DNA of 64,000 nucleotides from Lutjanus erythropterus (Eukaryota > Chordata > Actinopteri > Lutjaniformes > Lutjanidae): NCBI GenBank assembly GCA_020091685.1, contig CM034598.1:19765745-19829744 (forward strand), written 5' to 3'. The notes beneath the pieces were generated by a model. The model saw nothing but the letters and a program-made list of their open reading frames with translations. It searched no databases and was not told the DNA's origin. Below are positions 13,276 to 25,870 of this stretch, one piece after another. A program made the translations under genes and the position numbers. Numbering within the stretch: position 1 is the first letter of the stretch; each line of letters begins with the position of its first letter.

Positions 13276-14930
13276 ACAATAAAAATACCAGTGGTAAGAA
13301 ACATCTATTATGGTTTTATCAAGGTTCAAGGTAAAAGATCCCCACCAGACATGTATTAAGACATATACAAATAGTGTGCTTGAAACAATAATGAGTATCA
13401 TTTCCATATTAAAATCCTTAAAAAGACATCTACTCTTTCTACCTCATTAAAAATTTGAGAATCTGTGAATAAGCAAATTTTATTTATCTCTTAAGTGTTC
13501 CTGCAGGGCACAAGATGTCTCCTACTTCACTTTAAAGTCCATTATGGGTGTATGTGCGCTACATCACACTTATACCACATGCAAATTGGACCAGGACTGG
13601 CTTCCAAACTATTTGTGATGTCACAAATCATGCTTAAAATAAGATGGTCAAGAAACTTTCCACATTTGGCAGATGAATGTGAAAACAGCCTTCTATTGTT
13701 AAACCCTGCACATACATCATTCTGCACAGTGAAGTTCAAACATTCAACTGTGGGAACAAGAAGAAAAACATTTTCAAGGTTCAAGGTTCAGCTTTTATTA
13801 TTGGACAGCACAGAATTATATAATGCAATGCTTGTAGGCTACTCCATGCACCAAAAAAAGGAAAACTATCAAAAGTACTGTAGAAGAAGAATCCATTTCG
13901 GCTGTGTGTTTTTGAGTAGTTCTTATCTTAATGTTTGGCACAAACAATATGTTTCCCTTATAAAACATCACACCTCTAATTTTCACACTTCCAAGAGGCT
14001 CAAATGTTCAATTTTTCTGAAAGCTTTAAGACGGTGCCAAAGTATGTCACACCCTCTTGTTTTGTCAAAATCTCACCAGAGGAGTCCATGGTCTCATGTT
14101 GAGTTTAAAAATGTGACCTTTATTTAATGTGCTCTCATTAGGCTGCTGTATTTTAATTTATAAAGGAAGCTGAAAGTGTGTATCTGGGTTTGTGTGGGTG
14201 GTGGTGGGATGTTTGTCAAACATCAGTCAGGAATTCTGACCTTTGATTATAATTCAACCAGCGGGACAGCAACTTTTCTTTCTTCTTCTTCTCCTCGTGA
14301 GTTTTGTTAACCCATGTTGTTGATGTCTCTTAGATATTACTTTTATATACAACTGATTTCAACAGCAAATCTCTTTTGAGGGAACACAATGCCAAAATAT
14401 GTTTTCTATTAATATAATGAGGAAACATTGTTAGCTGAAAAGGCAAGGGTCAACTACCTGCCTAGATTTATTTCATATTAAATGTAATATAATGAACTAG
14501 ATACAGCATGCAAAGATGACATTGAGTCCAATGAGAGTTGCTTGTCTGGTGCATAAACCAAAAAAGTTTTCTTGCTTCAGAGTTTACTTCCTGGTTATAT
14601 GGCCCATTGAATATGTGCAGTGGTGTTTCCCTCTTTGCCTTGATTTTCCTTGATTTCCTATGTGGACTTTTCATTGTGATGAAATTATAGATTGTTTAAA
14701 ATATTTTTTTCAGCTCTACTTAAGTTTTACAAATATAAAAGCTCCATGGATAAAAAAAAAATCATCATAGAAAGAATAATAACTGACCTACCTAATAACT
14801 GGTATTTTTTTGACTTGAGACACAATATTCATAAAATAATATGTAATAAAAATCACTGCCTTTTCTAACTTTAACCAAAGTGCTTTTGTTGCAGGTCTTT
14901 AAAGTCCTGCATTTTGTGTGCACTTTGTAT
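13276..14930. other. No gene seen; probable repeat debris
   Basis: Includes TTCAAGGTTCAAGG near 13775 and a TTTGTGATGTCACAAATCAT stretch near 13610, both of a kind found in dispersed fish repeats. The 210-residue frame at 13495-14127 has no domain and no ATG at its start. Confidence 0.5.
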
Positions 14931-15530
14931 CCATGTTGTCCATTTCTATATATACATAGTCTGTGTGTATAGAAGTGGACAACGTGAAAGCTCCCTGTAA
15001 AAAAAAGCCAAAGTATTGCTACTAGATGGTGGTGGGCTTGATTAATTATTTAATGCTATAAATATGGAGTTTCCTGCCATGATTGACAGCTGAGCTCTGC
15101 TCGCGATTGAGTCAGCCGGCTGTGTGGGTGGGAACTCAAAACTGCTTCTCTAACTCTGGTCACTACTGCACAGATTCTGCCTCCAAATGACGTCACCAGT
15201 GCAAGATGGTAGCAGTCATGTCCGGGATATTTTGGCCTCAGTTTTGTACAGTGGGAGGAGGTGGAGATGTATCGTCCATCTTTTATTTTAAGTCAGTGAT
15301 GCTTGCCATCCAGCCCAACCATACCTTGTGAATCTAGTGCGTTATATAATTGTACTCTCTCATAGAAACGTTGTCTGTGAACATAGTCCGGGCAGGAAAT
15401 AACATTTGTCACCACAGTTTGATTGTGGAATAAATAAACATAATTTCTAGGAGGCAGGGTTGATCCATCTGCTAGTATTTCAGAGAAAAACAAAAATGTC
15501 AACCTCATGGTGGTACTATAGAGTAAAATT
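14931..15530 (+). repeat. Dispersed repeat E, copy 1
   Basis: It opens with a CATAGTCTGTGTGTATAG-type motif, then GCTCCCTGTA and AAGCCAAAGTATTGCTAC, and further on CACAGATTCTGCCTCCAAAT, GACGTCACCAGTGCAAGATGG and CAGTGGGAGGAGGTGGAGAT. The same parts occur in the same order at 38725-39250. The open frame at 15293-15508 is repeat sequence. Confidence 0.7.
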
Positions 15531-16949
15531 CAGGATCAGCAAGGTAGGATTCATCTTCTGGAGACCATGAATATCTGTACAAACACTTCATGGCAGTCAC
15601 AGTAATTTAAATATTTCAGTCTGGATCACACCGGTGGACCAACAGATGAACAGTGTCCATTTAATAAAAAATCTGAATCTGTAGAAAGTTTTCTCTGAGT
15701 GAAAATAAAGTACGTATCCTGAGTTTATAAGGATATGCTCCTGTGTGAATGTTCGCCATGACCATCTTCACACTGTACTCTTCAGCGAGTTGATTTTCTT
15801 TTACATATCATCCTGTTCTTTGCTGGCGGAGGTGAAGATTCGTGTCACACTGGCTTATTACAGTGATGGGTCCTTGTGCTCTACCTATGAATTATGCAAC
15901 ACTCATGTGGCTTAGAATATGATACAATGCCTAACAATGACAGCAGTGGAGAAATTCGAAGCATTTTTATCTGCGGTACCCGGATTCAATTCCAAATCCT
16001 CTGACTGGGACGACGCTGTAGCTTGAGGAGCTCACCCAGGCTGAATATGGTTTTCCTGCAGATGTAGATGATGAAAAGTGGTGAAAAAACAAGGTGGGGG
16101 AAGGTGATACGTCAGCCTTCTCAATGTTTGACATAAATCCATGCATCAAAAAGGTCTAAAAACGACCCGTGGCTCTGTTGTGGTCTTCGCACACAAGTAT
16201 TGTGATGTATACAGAGATAAGAGGGTGATGCAGACAGAGAGAGGAGCACAGTGAAATAATTCAGGGCCAGCAGTTTTGCCCAAAAATGTCAGAAATGCCT
16301 CTTGAATGTAAGACATAAACAAACTGGATTTGAAAACTGAAGACAATAAATAAATAATTGTGAAAAAATACTGTCTTCTCCTTTAACAACAAGGTGTTGT
16401 TTTCATTTCAGCTGAACACTGAAGCACCTCATTCCACTTATTAGCATGACGTTAACCAGTGGAGAGGATGGAGCCTAATTAATGGAGTCAGCTGCGGTAG
16501 CATTTGGTTGGAAGGAAACCATGAGTTCTGTTTGGCAAAAAAAAAAGATATTGGGATCGAGTGAAGCACTCAGCCCACAATTAAGATTCAAATCTGCTCA
16601 CAAACCAACAGTAAGACTGTAATGTAAATGTGAATGACTGTGTGATTGTGTTGCAGGAGGGAGCTGCAAAAAAGCAAATGAGAACAAAGAAAACTTTAAA
16701 GCTGCTCGAGTTAATATTTTTAAATCAGTGGTGGATGAAATTGCTGTGTATAATGTGGAAGACAATTATCACCCAACTCTGCAGTTCTCCACAGCTTTAA
16801 GGACCATTTCAACATTTTTCAGCTCATTACTTTGTTTTTTTTTCCCACAGCCCACAACCTTACTGTTTTGGCTCACTGTCACAGCTTTCATCAGCCTTGT
16901 TCCCATCTGCAGCAAAGCAGCTCTGATAAATCCACTGGACCTCCAAACC
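15531..16949. other. No gene seen
   Basis: AT-rich. The patch 16390-16510 carries CCTAATTAATGGAG and TTAGCATGAC, homeodomain-type sites, and could be regulatory. Confidence 0.5.
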
Positions 16950-17175
16950 AGCACCAAATCTCTGATAAAGTTATCAACCGGCCAAAGAACACAGAGGAGC
17001 ATTTAGGATCTAAAGAGCCAGATATTTTCTTCTTCTCAGGAGTCGGTGAAGAGGAAAGCAAATCTTAAAGTAGATGGAATATTGCACTTACTTTCATCAG
17101 GTGGCCAGAAACATTAGTCCAAATAATGTCTGCTGGATGTGTAACACTCAGCATTCATCTTTGAAGTTTAATTAT
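16950..17175 (+). repeat. Dispersed repeat F, fragment 1
   Basis: AGCCAGATATTTTCTTCTTC, CAGGAGTCGGTGAAGAG and GTCTGCTGGATGTGTAACAC parallel 36995-37140, where AGGAGTTGGTGAAGACTAAA and GCTGGATGTGTAAATAA occur. Confidence 0.6.
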
Positions 17176-17308
17176 GATGGTGGTGAATGAGAAAAACCTT
17201 TAAAACTATTTGTCTTCAGCCTCATTGAACTAATTAAAAGCTGACTGAGATATGCTAATTAGATAATTTGCCTCTCTCCAGCTCTTTCTAGAGTTATATA
17301 GTATATAT

Positions 17309-18418
17309 TAGGGCTGTCAGTTTAACGCGTTAATTAGATTAATTAATTACGCTGCAAATTAACGCGCTATAAAAATTAACGCAATTAATCATGAGTGGCA
17401 AGTCAATGCGCAAGCATTTTAAATTTGGCCCATTGAGTTCGGCACGCGTGTGATCCGCGGACCACATGTGAGCATCATAGTTTTACTGTCACTGTTACTT
17501 TTGTATAAGTTATAAAACCTGAAATCTCAATGCAGAGTTGCAGTGAACAGAAGGACAGATGCTGCTGTGTGCAGCGCATCTCTGTGAAGAGCGACTGATT
17601 TAAAAGCCGTAACTTTTTTCTCTGATGTAACTCTGCTATCACCAAAGAAACAGATCATCAAACTGTGATGTTCATTGAAACTTTGGTGATATCAGCTGTC
17701 TTAACTTCTACACAGCTCCTCTCTGCTCACCGGTGCAGCTCTGTCTCACCCCGTCTGTCACACACTGTGTCTGCTGATTGATCGTGACTTCTAACCAATC
17801 AGATGTGCTGCTGTAGGCGGGACATTGAGTCAGACTACAGAGCGTAGTTGTATATTATACTGTACAGTGTATAATGATCTAATATATGTATAGTATGTAC
17901 ATAGTACAGCACTGTATACGTTTGAAGTTTTTAATATATTACCATTATCATTACTATTATCATTATTATTACATTACATAACTATGGTGATAATTACAGA
18001 CAGACAAAGATCAAAGACAAGTGCATTTTAAAATAATTTAACTCTAATCCCACCACTTTTTTCTTTTTTGCTGATCCAAGAAATGATCCGATCCGTGACT
18101 CAAACCCGTGATACGATCCGAACCGTGAGTTTTTTGATCCGTTGCACCCCTAAGAGCGAGGCAAGCTTACTTGGACCTTTGAACGGCAAGTTTATTTATA
18201 AAAAGAACAAAGACGGGACTATTAACAAGAACGCAGTGATTTGTACCTTGTGTATTCAATTGATTAGTCATGCACTACAATTTTGTAATGTCCTAGAATT
18301 CAAATTCTTTATTTGGGGACCTTTAGCAGATATGAGATTAAAATGCGATTAATTAGATTAATTAATTACAAATCCTGTAATTAATTAGATTAATTTTTTT
18401 AATCGCCTGACAGCACTA
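17309..18418 (+). mobile_element. Non-autonomous hAT-type element, copy 1
   Basis: The element has 1110 bases, bounded by inverted ends TAGGGCTGTCAG and CTGACAGCACTA. Both ends continue into AT-rich TTAATTAGATTAATTAATTAC-like sequence. It is flanked by a perfect 8-bp duplication, GTATATAT, at 17301-17308 and 18419-18426; this length is the hallmark of the hAT superfamily. No transposase is present, only a short open stretch at 18068-18352 containing [17 protein letters not shown], which resembles the first half of a BED-type zinc finger. A second copy in opposite orientation lies at 51629-52751. Near-identity over the compared parts suggests recent activity. Confidence 0.88.
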
Positions 18419-18426
18419 GTATATAT

Positions 18427-21124
18427 ATATATTACTCATTCATACTTTCAGCTAGAGATTCAGTTCAAATTTTAAATATTCCAGTTCATTTATACATTAT
18501 GAGTTATATTCAACTTTTAAATCCCATTCATATCCTACTAGTATTGCTGCTCCCTCAGCATCGTCATCAGATTTTCAACATCCAGCATTCACACTCACAG
18601 TTTCTTCAGAGATTGAGATTGTATGCCTGTCAGGGACCAAGCAATGAGGCAAAAAGGAAAACAGGAATTTGTTGAAAAAGAAGGTTTTTATTTACCCCAA
18701 AAAAATGCAAAACAATATAAATCAAGAACTTAATAACTAGGCCTATAAGAGAGGTCAACAGAATATAACTAGACTCAAAATGACAGCAACAAAACACTGT
18801 GTTAACTGAACAAAGTGACCTAACAAAATCAAACACAGGGAACATATATACTGGCTTGATCAAACCAACTAACACAAAAGGGGAAAGCAAAATGGGTATC
18901 TACTAAAACTAATACACAAAAAAAACTAACTAAACCCAAAACCCCCCTCTGACATGGCTGGAGATGGTACAGCCTGATGAGCTGGCCACAGGATTTAACA
19001 GGTTCCACCCCTGTGCCACACCTTTTGCCTGTCCAGGAGGAAACCACCCCCACCAGCATGGTAACTCAAAAAAAGACAAAGAAAAATGATTAATACAACA
19101 GAAAATTACTAAATTTAACCTTACAGTGTGAAAATGTGTGCACTCCATTTAAACAGTGTAAAGCTAAAGGAAAATAAAGAAATTATAACTCAAATAAACT
19201 GTAGTGTGGACCTGAATTGTTTGGGGCGTGGCTGACTGCAAATTAAATTAACCTGTGCATTGAACAAAGAAGTGAGGTGAGTGTGTGCATGGTTTTACCC
19301 TCAACTGTCCATTTGTGTGGCCTTGACCATCACAATGCCCATATATAAAAAATAGTTTTCTGCACAATTGTGTGACATTATATTTTAGACCTGACTTACA
19401 TTTAAGTACCAAAAACTGGGTTATTGATGCCTGTGTTATTTTAAAGAAACTGTTCTTAGTTTTGCATCTAAAATTGAGGCCCTGTGTAAATGCACATAAA
19501 GGTTGTACAAACTCATCGTCACATAAATGAAATTATAGGCAACATTCTCATACATCTCTTACACACACACGCACACACACTGCAGACACCTGAGACATCT
19601 GTGTTCAGTTAGCAGGAAGCTTTCGGTGCAACTGCATGTATCAGAACCTCCAAAGTTCAACAACACGTGCAGCGCATCTCTCTTCAGGCCTGTCTCTGCT
19701 GCCGGAGAGAGCTTTAATCTAAAAGACATTACCTGCTCTGTCTCTGTCAGGCCTAATGAAGTCTACGTGCAGCCGTGTCAATGGTAAGGGCGGTGTTAAA
19801 TTGAATGAAACATAATAAGAAACTTTGGCCTTTGGAGCAAGAACATCATTTAGCTCTCTGAATATGGGAAGTGTCTCGCTTTTGGCCTCTGCTGTTCTCA
19901 TTGATGCGGTGCTCAACTGGCCCTCCAACAGGAATCCTCATCAGACCTGAAGCATCTCCAGATGTTCCTCTATATTAATTATCCTGTCCAATACTATATA
20001 TGGGCCCAAGTGTCACAGTTTTCAAGCCTTTTGGCACTTGGATATTGGTGATGTTGGCCAGGCCGCCTGTTCTTCCTCAGCTCTCCAACTAAACCTGCAC
20101 CTGCTGCCGGTTTCAACTTGAGCCACTATAAGTTCTGATTTTTCTGACTTTTGGGGCGGTCTGATCTACTTTCCCAGTATTGTGTCTGCTGAAGTATTTT
20201 GAGGTTTCACATGATGGCTTGTAACAAGTCCTCTAAATGAACTGACAAAATATATTGTTCGCACTGCTTTAAAAAAATGACACATCTAACACACCAATCA
20301 GCAGAGGTACATTGTTGCCTTCCTGAACTGTTACATCACTGTTACTATTAAAAGTTTATACTGTATATATAAGCAGGAAATAAAAACACTGCAGCTGTGT
20401 TGCTGTAGATGTTGACTGGACAGAGATGTAGTATCGCTTTGTTTCAGAGCAGTGTGTGTGCGTGCTGAGAGGTCAGGGGGCGTTCAGGAAAGTACACCAC
20501 GATGTGCTATTTTGCTGGGAATGGCTGCTGTTGTCCACAGTGAGAACATTTATGAATAATGTTGTTGAATTATTTAACACAATGCAGCAATGTTTTGTTG
20601 CAATAGTGCATGATTTACTTATCAAAATTCATATTTTGTGTAATTGTTGGGTTTAGGATTGCTGTTGCCCGTGGAATGAAAATGCGTGCTGTCAGAGCTC
20701 TTCATCAGTTAGTTAGGCAGGAGACTGATGATGATTCCTGACTCGTCTCCTCCAGACAGAGGGGTCACTGCTGTATTTGTGCTGTATTGGTGCTGTACTT
20801 ATGTGGAAATAGTATTGGATTTCTTTTTATTTGCTTTAAGCAATGACATTTTTTCTTTGCAAATCTGATACCAGTTCCTTCGGTGAAACGCAAAAAACTT
20901 TATCTTACTTCTGTTCCAAATGCACCATAATTAACACTAAAATAGATGTTTTTCACAGCAGCTGTATTGACATTAAATATCAGGGTAAACACAGGTGGTT
21001 CCAATGATATTAATTAAGTAATTTTACTGCAGCAGAGTTTTTCCAGTGAGCCAAAACATACAAGAGCAGTGTCTGACTCTATTTGACCTTAATATTGTTG
21101 TATAAAACCCGTTTGCCCCACTCA
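18427..21124. other. No gene seen
   Basis: AT-rich with a short AT run at 18419-18431 and CACACACAC near 19562. No exon or known repeat was recognised. Confidence 0.55.
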
Positions 21125-21285
21125 GAGGTGGAAAAAAGTACAAACATTCTTTACTCAAGTAGAAGTACAGATACTTGTGCAAAACAAAGAAGTACTGTTT
21201 CAACATCTTTACTCAAGTAAAAGTGAAAAAGTTCAGACTCTGAAATGTACTCAAAGTATAAAAGTAAAAAGTTGCCCTCTACAGC
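21125..21285 (+). repeat. Dispersed repeat G (AAGTA-rich)
   Basis: TTTACTCAAGTAGAAGTACA, TTTACTCAAGTAAAAGTGAA and TACTCAAAGTATAAAAGTAA are parts of a familiar fish repeat. Related pieces occur at 53931-54060 and 63721-63800. Confidence 0.7.
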
Positions 21286-21772
21286 CTGTTTCTGTGCAAA
21301 GCAAACTTCACCTCAACTTGAGTTCAATGAGACATTAAACTGCATAATTCTCAATAGAAAAAAATAAATAAACTTGATTTGATATTTGATAAGATGACAA
21401 TTCTGGACTTTATATTAAGCCACAGTCTTTGCAGAAAATGCTTCTTCAGAGAAAAGATACAATCATCCACGGAAGCTACTGTACATAAACAACTCAGCTC
21501 AGTTTTTTTGCATCCAGTGTCACAGTGAGACGTTTACATCGCCTCTCACTCTGCGTGTTGGTGACAGAAGTGGAAGTTGAGCAGAGACACAAAGCAGCTG
21601 GTGGAGCAGAGCAGAGGGAGCAGAGAGGGGTTCAGATCGGGGCACTGGCCTCCTCCTCATCCTGACAGCACTCCCACATGGATATACTAATGCTGCAGCA
21701 GCCTGTGGGCTACCATCCAGTGTCTGGTGTGTGCAGTTCATACAGTTCAGAGGGGACAAGTGCGTACGTCTG

Positions 21773-21773
<1 letters not shown>

Positions 21774-21816
<43 letters not shown>
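21774..21816. repeat. GT microsatellite
   Basis: This is an uninterrupted TG run of about 21 units. Apparent proteins rich in Cys-Val or Thr-His here are artefacts of it. Confidence 0.98.
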
Positions 21817-21817
<1 letters not shown>

Positions 21818-22239
21818 ATGGGAAAAAATATTAATAGCCTCCTGGTTTCCTCTGAGGCTAAAAGGAAGGCTGGATCACCAACAGGACAGAGTGGACAGTT
21901 GCCCAGAGGCACCAGAGCTTCAGGCTTATTGCTCATCAACCAGATTGCCCTGAATTAATTGAAATTTTGCTTTGGAATATGTATCAGTGAAACCTTAGAA
22001 CAGTCCTGCCGTGCCCACTGTTGAGTTCCTACCCTGAAGAAGATACCCTGTGTCAGAATAAAGTTTTAAAATATTTTTGTTTATTAATTATAACTCTAAA
22101 TTTATGCCCATTCTGTCAAACTGCTTCTCAACAAATTTGGGGCCACGTTCAGCATAGAAAGCTGTACACATTGCACAGACAGTGATGGAAATGGGAGTTT
22201 AACAGGGGCCTCGGAGCTCATTTTCGCCCCAGTAGCAGG

Positions 22240-22330
22240 TCAAACCTAAAGAAATAGTTTTTTCAGCTTTCGGGAAATTGTGCTGTTTTTTTTCTGACTT
22301 ACCTAGAATGAGATCAGTTCATGGCTCGAT
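22240..22330 (-). repeat. Possible dispersed repeat F end
   Basis: AAAGAAATAGTTTTTTCAGC and CTAGAATGAGATCAGTTCAT weakly resemble the complement of the repeat-F end. Confidence 0.35.
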
Positions 22331-22449
22331 CTGATTTGAAGTTAACACCTGACTGAGAGGTTTCTCTGGTCAACATTCAGTCTCCACCTGTTTGGATTCC
22401 ATGAGCTCTTACAAATTATATTACTGAAATACCTACCTATCTACCAACC

Positions 22450-22605
22450 AAACAACCACGTCTCTACAGTAGCCCAGAACTGACAAACCACTAGCTCTAT
22501 ATAAAGCCTTTTCAGTTTTCTGTGTCATGGACACCAACCACACTTGGAAGGAGAGGCTGAGATGACATATTTGCAAGCTCACCCCTAGATGCCATTAAAT
22601 CCATC
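22450..22605 (-). repeat. Dispersed repeat C, inverted partial copy
   Basis: CTACAGTAGCCCAGAACTGA, ACACTTGGAAGGAGAGGCTG and CCCCTAGATGCCATTAAATC are the reverse complement of the repeat at 7655. Confidence 0.7.
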
Positions 22606-22639
22606 ACAATGGTCCTTCAATTGGTCTCAGAACATAAGC

Positions 22640-23290
22640 ACATAAAAATCAGATGCTTGTGCGTGATGCGAGAACACGGAACAGTATTTGCAAGTGGAAA
22701 AGCATCCATGTGATCAAGCGTTTCTGCTCCGTGGCCACAAATGTGTTCCCACAAGCACGGGGCTGGGACCTGTGTGAGCTTGACCCTCCCCATGCTCTTG
22801 CAACTGCTCAAAAGTCACTCACTCATCAAACTGACTTTTGACACATTGGAGATGGGGGAATGGAATACGCAGTGGCTGATGTCTCCACTCCTTTGATTGG
22901 TCACTTGGAGACTGACATGACTTTTGATTGGCTGTTTGTTTTGATCACTGAAGCAGTTCAGGACAGGAGGCATTTTCTTTGGGCCATTATATCAGAGCAA
23001 CACTTTTCACACACATCACATTTTGATATTATTTATACTGTTTTCTAGCTAAATATTTGATGGTAGAGAAGCTAACATCACCATGCAAAAGTCTGCCACG
23101 AGTGAAATGACCAATCAAATGAGCAGAGACATCAGCCTCTGTGTCTTACACCAAGCTCGCACTTGTGGGACCACATTTGTGCACAGGTTGGTCTGTGGGC
23201 TCATATCATGTGCACATGCCTGGTTTTCCACCTGTTTTGTGACTGCTTAAATGCCATAAAACCTGATTAGAGCAACTTTAAGGACAGTAT
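22640..23290. repeat. Imperfect foldback (long inverted repeat) element
   Basis: Two pairs of inverted blocks are clear: 22737-22755 with 23162-23180 (18 of 19 bases) and 22874-22903 with 23109-23138 (27 of 30 bases). The blocks nest in the right order, so the region can fold on itself with a central loop near 22904-23108. The left arm has about 95 extra bases between its blocks. The outer limits are approximate. Confidence 0.65.
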
Positions 23291-23997
23291 ATTAGTCAAA
23301 GGCAATGGTAGGATAACCTATCATGATAACTTTTTAAATTTAAGCAAACAGAGAAATTGGAGGAAATTTATGCAGTCATGGGAAGAACATGCAAACTGAG
23401 GGAATAGTTTTGCTATAAGGTGACAAAGTAAACCACTAAGGCAGCGTGCTGCATATGTCTCTGCGTGTTTGAAGATAGGAATGTGACTTAAGCCTACGAG
23501 ATCAAGCAGCTCTTTCAAAAGTAGAGACATATACCTCCTGCACTGTAGAGGATTTAATACTTTGTACTTGTTAGTCTGGTGTTAACATTCTTTAAACACC
23601 TTTTTTTCACAAGTGCCAAAGAAAAAACAATTACATTCCAGCTTGGAGCCTATTATTCAAAATATATATTATCTGCCGCAGTGCATGTAAAACAGAAATA
23701 GATAAACAAAGACACTTTGTTTATCTTATATCTATTACTGAAACAGTCTCTTCCCTTTGGATGTGCAGTGTTTGTCTCTGAAAGAGAGAAAGGTGCAATA
23801 TATTCATGCCTGCATAATGTTTAGCCCCACAGGGACGAGGCCTGGCCCCGTCCCATTAGGCGTAAAAGGTCAAAATGATCACATCACAGTGAAGTGGAGG
23901 CTGCGGTGCACGTTCTACAGAGGCAGACGTGCTGAAACACCGATGACTACTGGCTGTCAGAGGAGGAGGAGGTGGGAAAGAGGAGGAGAACAAAACA

Positions 23998-24041
<44 letters not shown>

Positions 24042-25401
24042 CCTGTGTCATATTCAGTGACAGATCGGCAGTCAGGTGTTAAGCCTCTGCTGTTCTTTTT
24101 CCTAATGAGATATCAAATCTTTAGGTCCCACATGACATTGACGATGACAGGAGAATAATTTCATTTTCTCTGCTGGCAGCATAAATCCATCTATTGTCTT
24201 TTGATTTTGATGTCATTTGAACTCACAAGCTTTCTCATGCAATGAAGATAAAGTCAGTGCTGCAGCGCTGCATAAACAGCTCATCACAGAAGTCAGTTCT
24301 TATGTAAACGTAAATTGTCAAACAATAACGCTTACAGTGCTTAGTCACTGTGAAAATGAATTTGTTTTCTGGGGACAACACATTGCCATTGTGGCCTACA
24401 GTAAATACACAACTCCTCTGCATTAATTCATATAGCAGGAACACAAATGAGTCGCCCACTATCACATCAGAGTACTCACTGATGATTTTTATTTATCAGT
24501 CAGATGTTAGTAGACTGTTTGATGAAAAGGAGGGCCTTCTTTTACTTGAAATCTGTTGTTTTTCTTGATTAAAAAAAGCCACAAGATTGTATATAAGTAC
24601 TTAAATCTGTGATATAAGTAACATCTTTGAAGTTATTGTGGAAAAAATAACAAAAATACACCCAGGACCTCACACATCCTGCTTCAGGTGAGTGTCAGTT
24701 TCCACTTTCCTCCACTTCATCACTAAGATGAAGCCACGGCAACAAAAAACATGTCGCTTTGCTGACGTTTTAATCTTTCAAAACAAGTTTTTTTCTCTGG
24801 AAGATGTTAGCTTGACCTCTATACTCAGGTTTCTGCTGTTGTGTTTCTCTTTGAACAAGACTTTAAAGAGTAACGCAACGCCAGCTGAAAATCTAGTTTT
24901 GACTGACCTCCAGTGGTTGCTGTTGAGCGTGGTGCAATCAGGGTCTAGTGAGTTAAGGTCTGATAAGTGATGTCACAGCTGTGACCACTCCCACCAGTGA
25001 TGTCAAAGTGTGAGGCATCAATGCTTTTCTAATACCCTTGGTGGTGTAAATTACTTTTTGAATAAAACACATCAATTAAATAACCATATAAATATGTGAA
25101 TCAAAATCTGTTAAGACAGATGGAGCAAACTGCAATTTGTGCACAAGGCACGGTTCAGGCTGCGACGTGGCTGCCTGAGCTGATTGCGACCATTCTAGAC
25201 AGCGCTTGTGATTCCAATAGCGGCGCTGCAGCACGTCTCTGCTCCACGGACAATACATGCCGGGCCAAGCTGCACAGAGCAGATTGAGCCGGACAGGAAG
25301 TCAGACACTGGAAGAAAATAGATAATCCAGTCAGTTGTCAAAATAAAACACCCTGTGCAGACTCCCGATCATAAAAGCAGACAAAGAAGTAAGTGTTTAA
25401 C
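23291..25401. other. No gene seen
   Basis: Contains the GT microsatellite at 24003. The patch 25120-25270 is less AT-rich (GGCTGCGACGTGGCTGCCTG) but has no supported frame. Confidence 0.5.
24003..24038. repeat. GT microsatellite
   Basis: This is an uninterrupted run of 18 GT units. Confidence 0.98.
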
Positions 25402-25870
25402 TACACTACCAGTCAAAAGTTAGGACACACTTCACATTCAGTGTTTTTCTTTGTTTTTATAAGAAATGGATCAGGTTATACCAAATGTGTGCAACGTTTT
25501 CATCAAAGCAAAAGGTGGGTGCGCTGAAGAATCTAAAATATTAACGAGCAAAAAAATTGCACACTTGTTGGTCAACAGGTGTGCAGGAGAAAACCTTGGG
25601 TTGACAGTAGAAAGTAAAAAGATTCAAACACACTGTCTTCTGCACTGGCAATCCAAGATTTAATAACAATAAATCTTTGATTGAAAGTTCAGAAGACAAT
25701 GTACATGAGTATTTTATATTTTAGATTCTTAAACAGCAAAAATTTATCTTGTTTTCAGATCTTTTGCTTACTACATAATTCCATATTTCTTTTTTTGATG
25801 CCTCCAGTATTAATCTACAATATAAAAAATAATAGAAATAACAACAAAAGATTTTTGACTGGTACTGTAT
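25402..25870. mobile_element. Tc1/mariner-type non-autonomous element
   Basis: The 469-bp unit starts TACACTACCAGTCAAAAGT and ends TTTTGACTGGTACTGTA, inverted copies with one mismatch over 17 bases and TA at both outer edges, as Tc1/mariner elements have. Similarity between arms extends inward (AGAATCTAAAATAT near the left, ATATTTTAGATTCTT near the right). The sequence matches my memory of a common fish Tc1-like family. There is no transposase. Confidence 0.8.

Noticed and set aside
13495-14127. Longest open frame in the window, 210 residues, plus strand
   Set aside because: It begins at a GTG rather than ATG, shows no domain, has repeat-like segments (TTCAAGGTTCAAGG, TTTGTGATGTCACAAA), and lacks coding-like composition.
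18068-18352. Possible small zinc-finger gene (KNAVICTLC)
   Set aside because: It lies inside a hAT-type element, is repeated in the second copy, and contains only half of a BED finger.
21520-21958. Frames rich in Thr-His or Cys-Val across 21774-21816
   Set aside because: They are translations of a GT/CA microsatellite. The same applies to frames over 24003-24038, 37984-38024 and 47418-47454.
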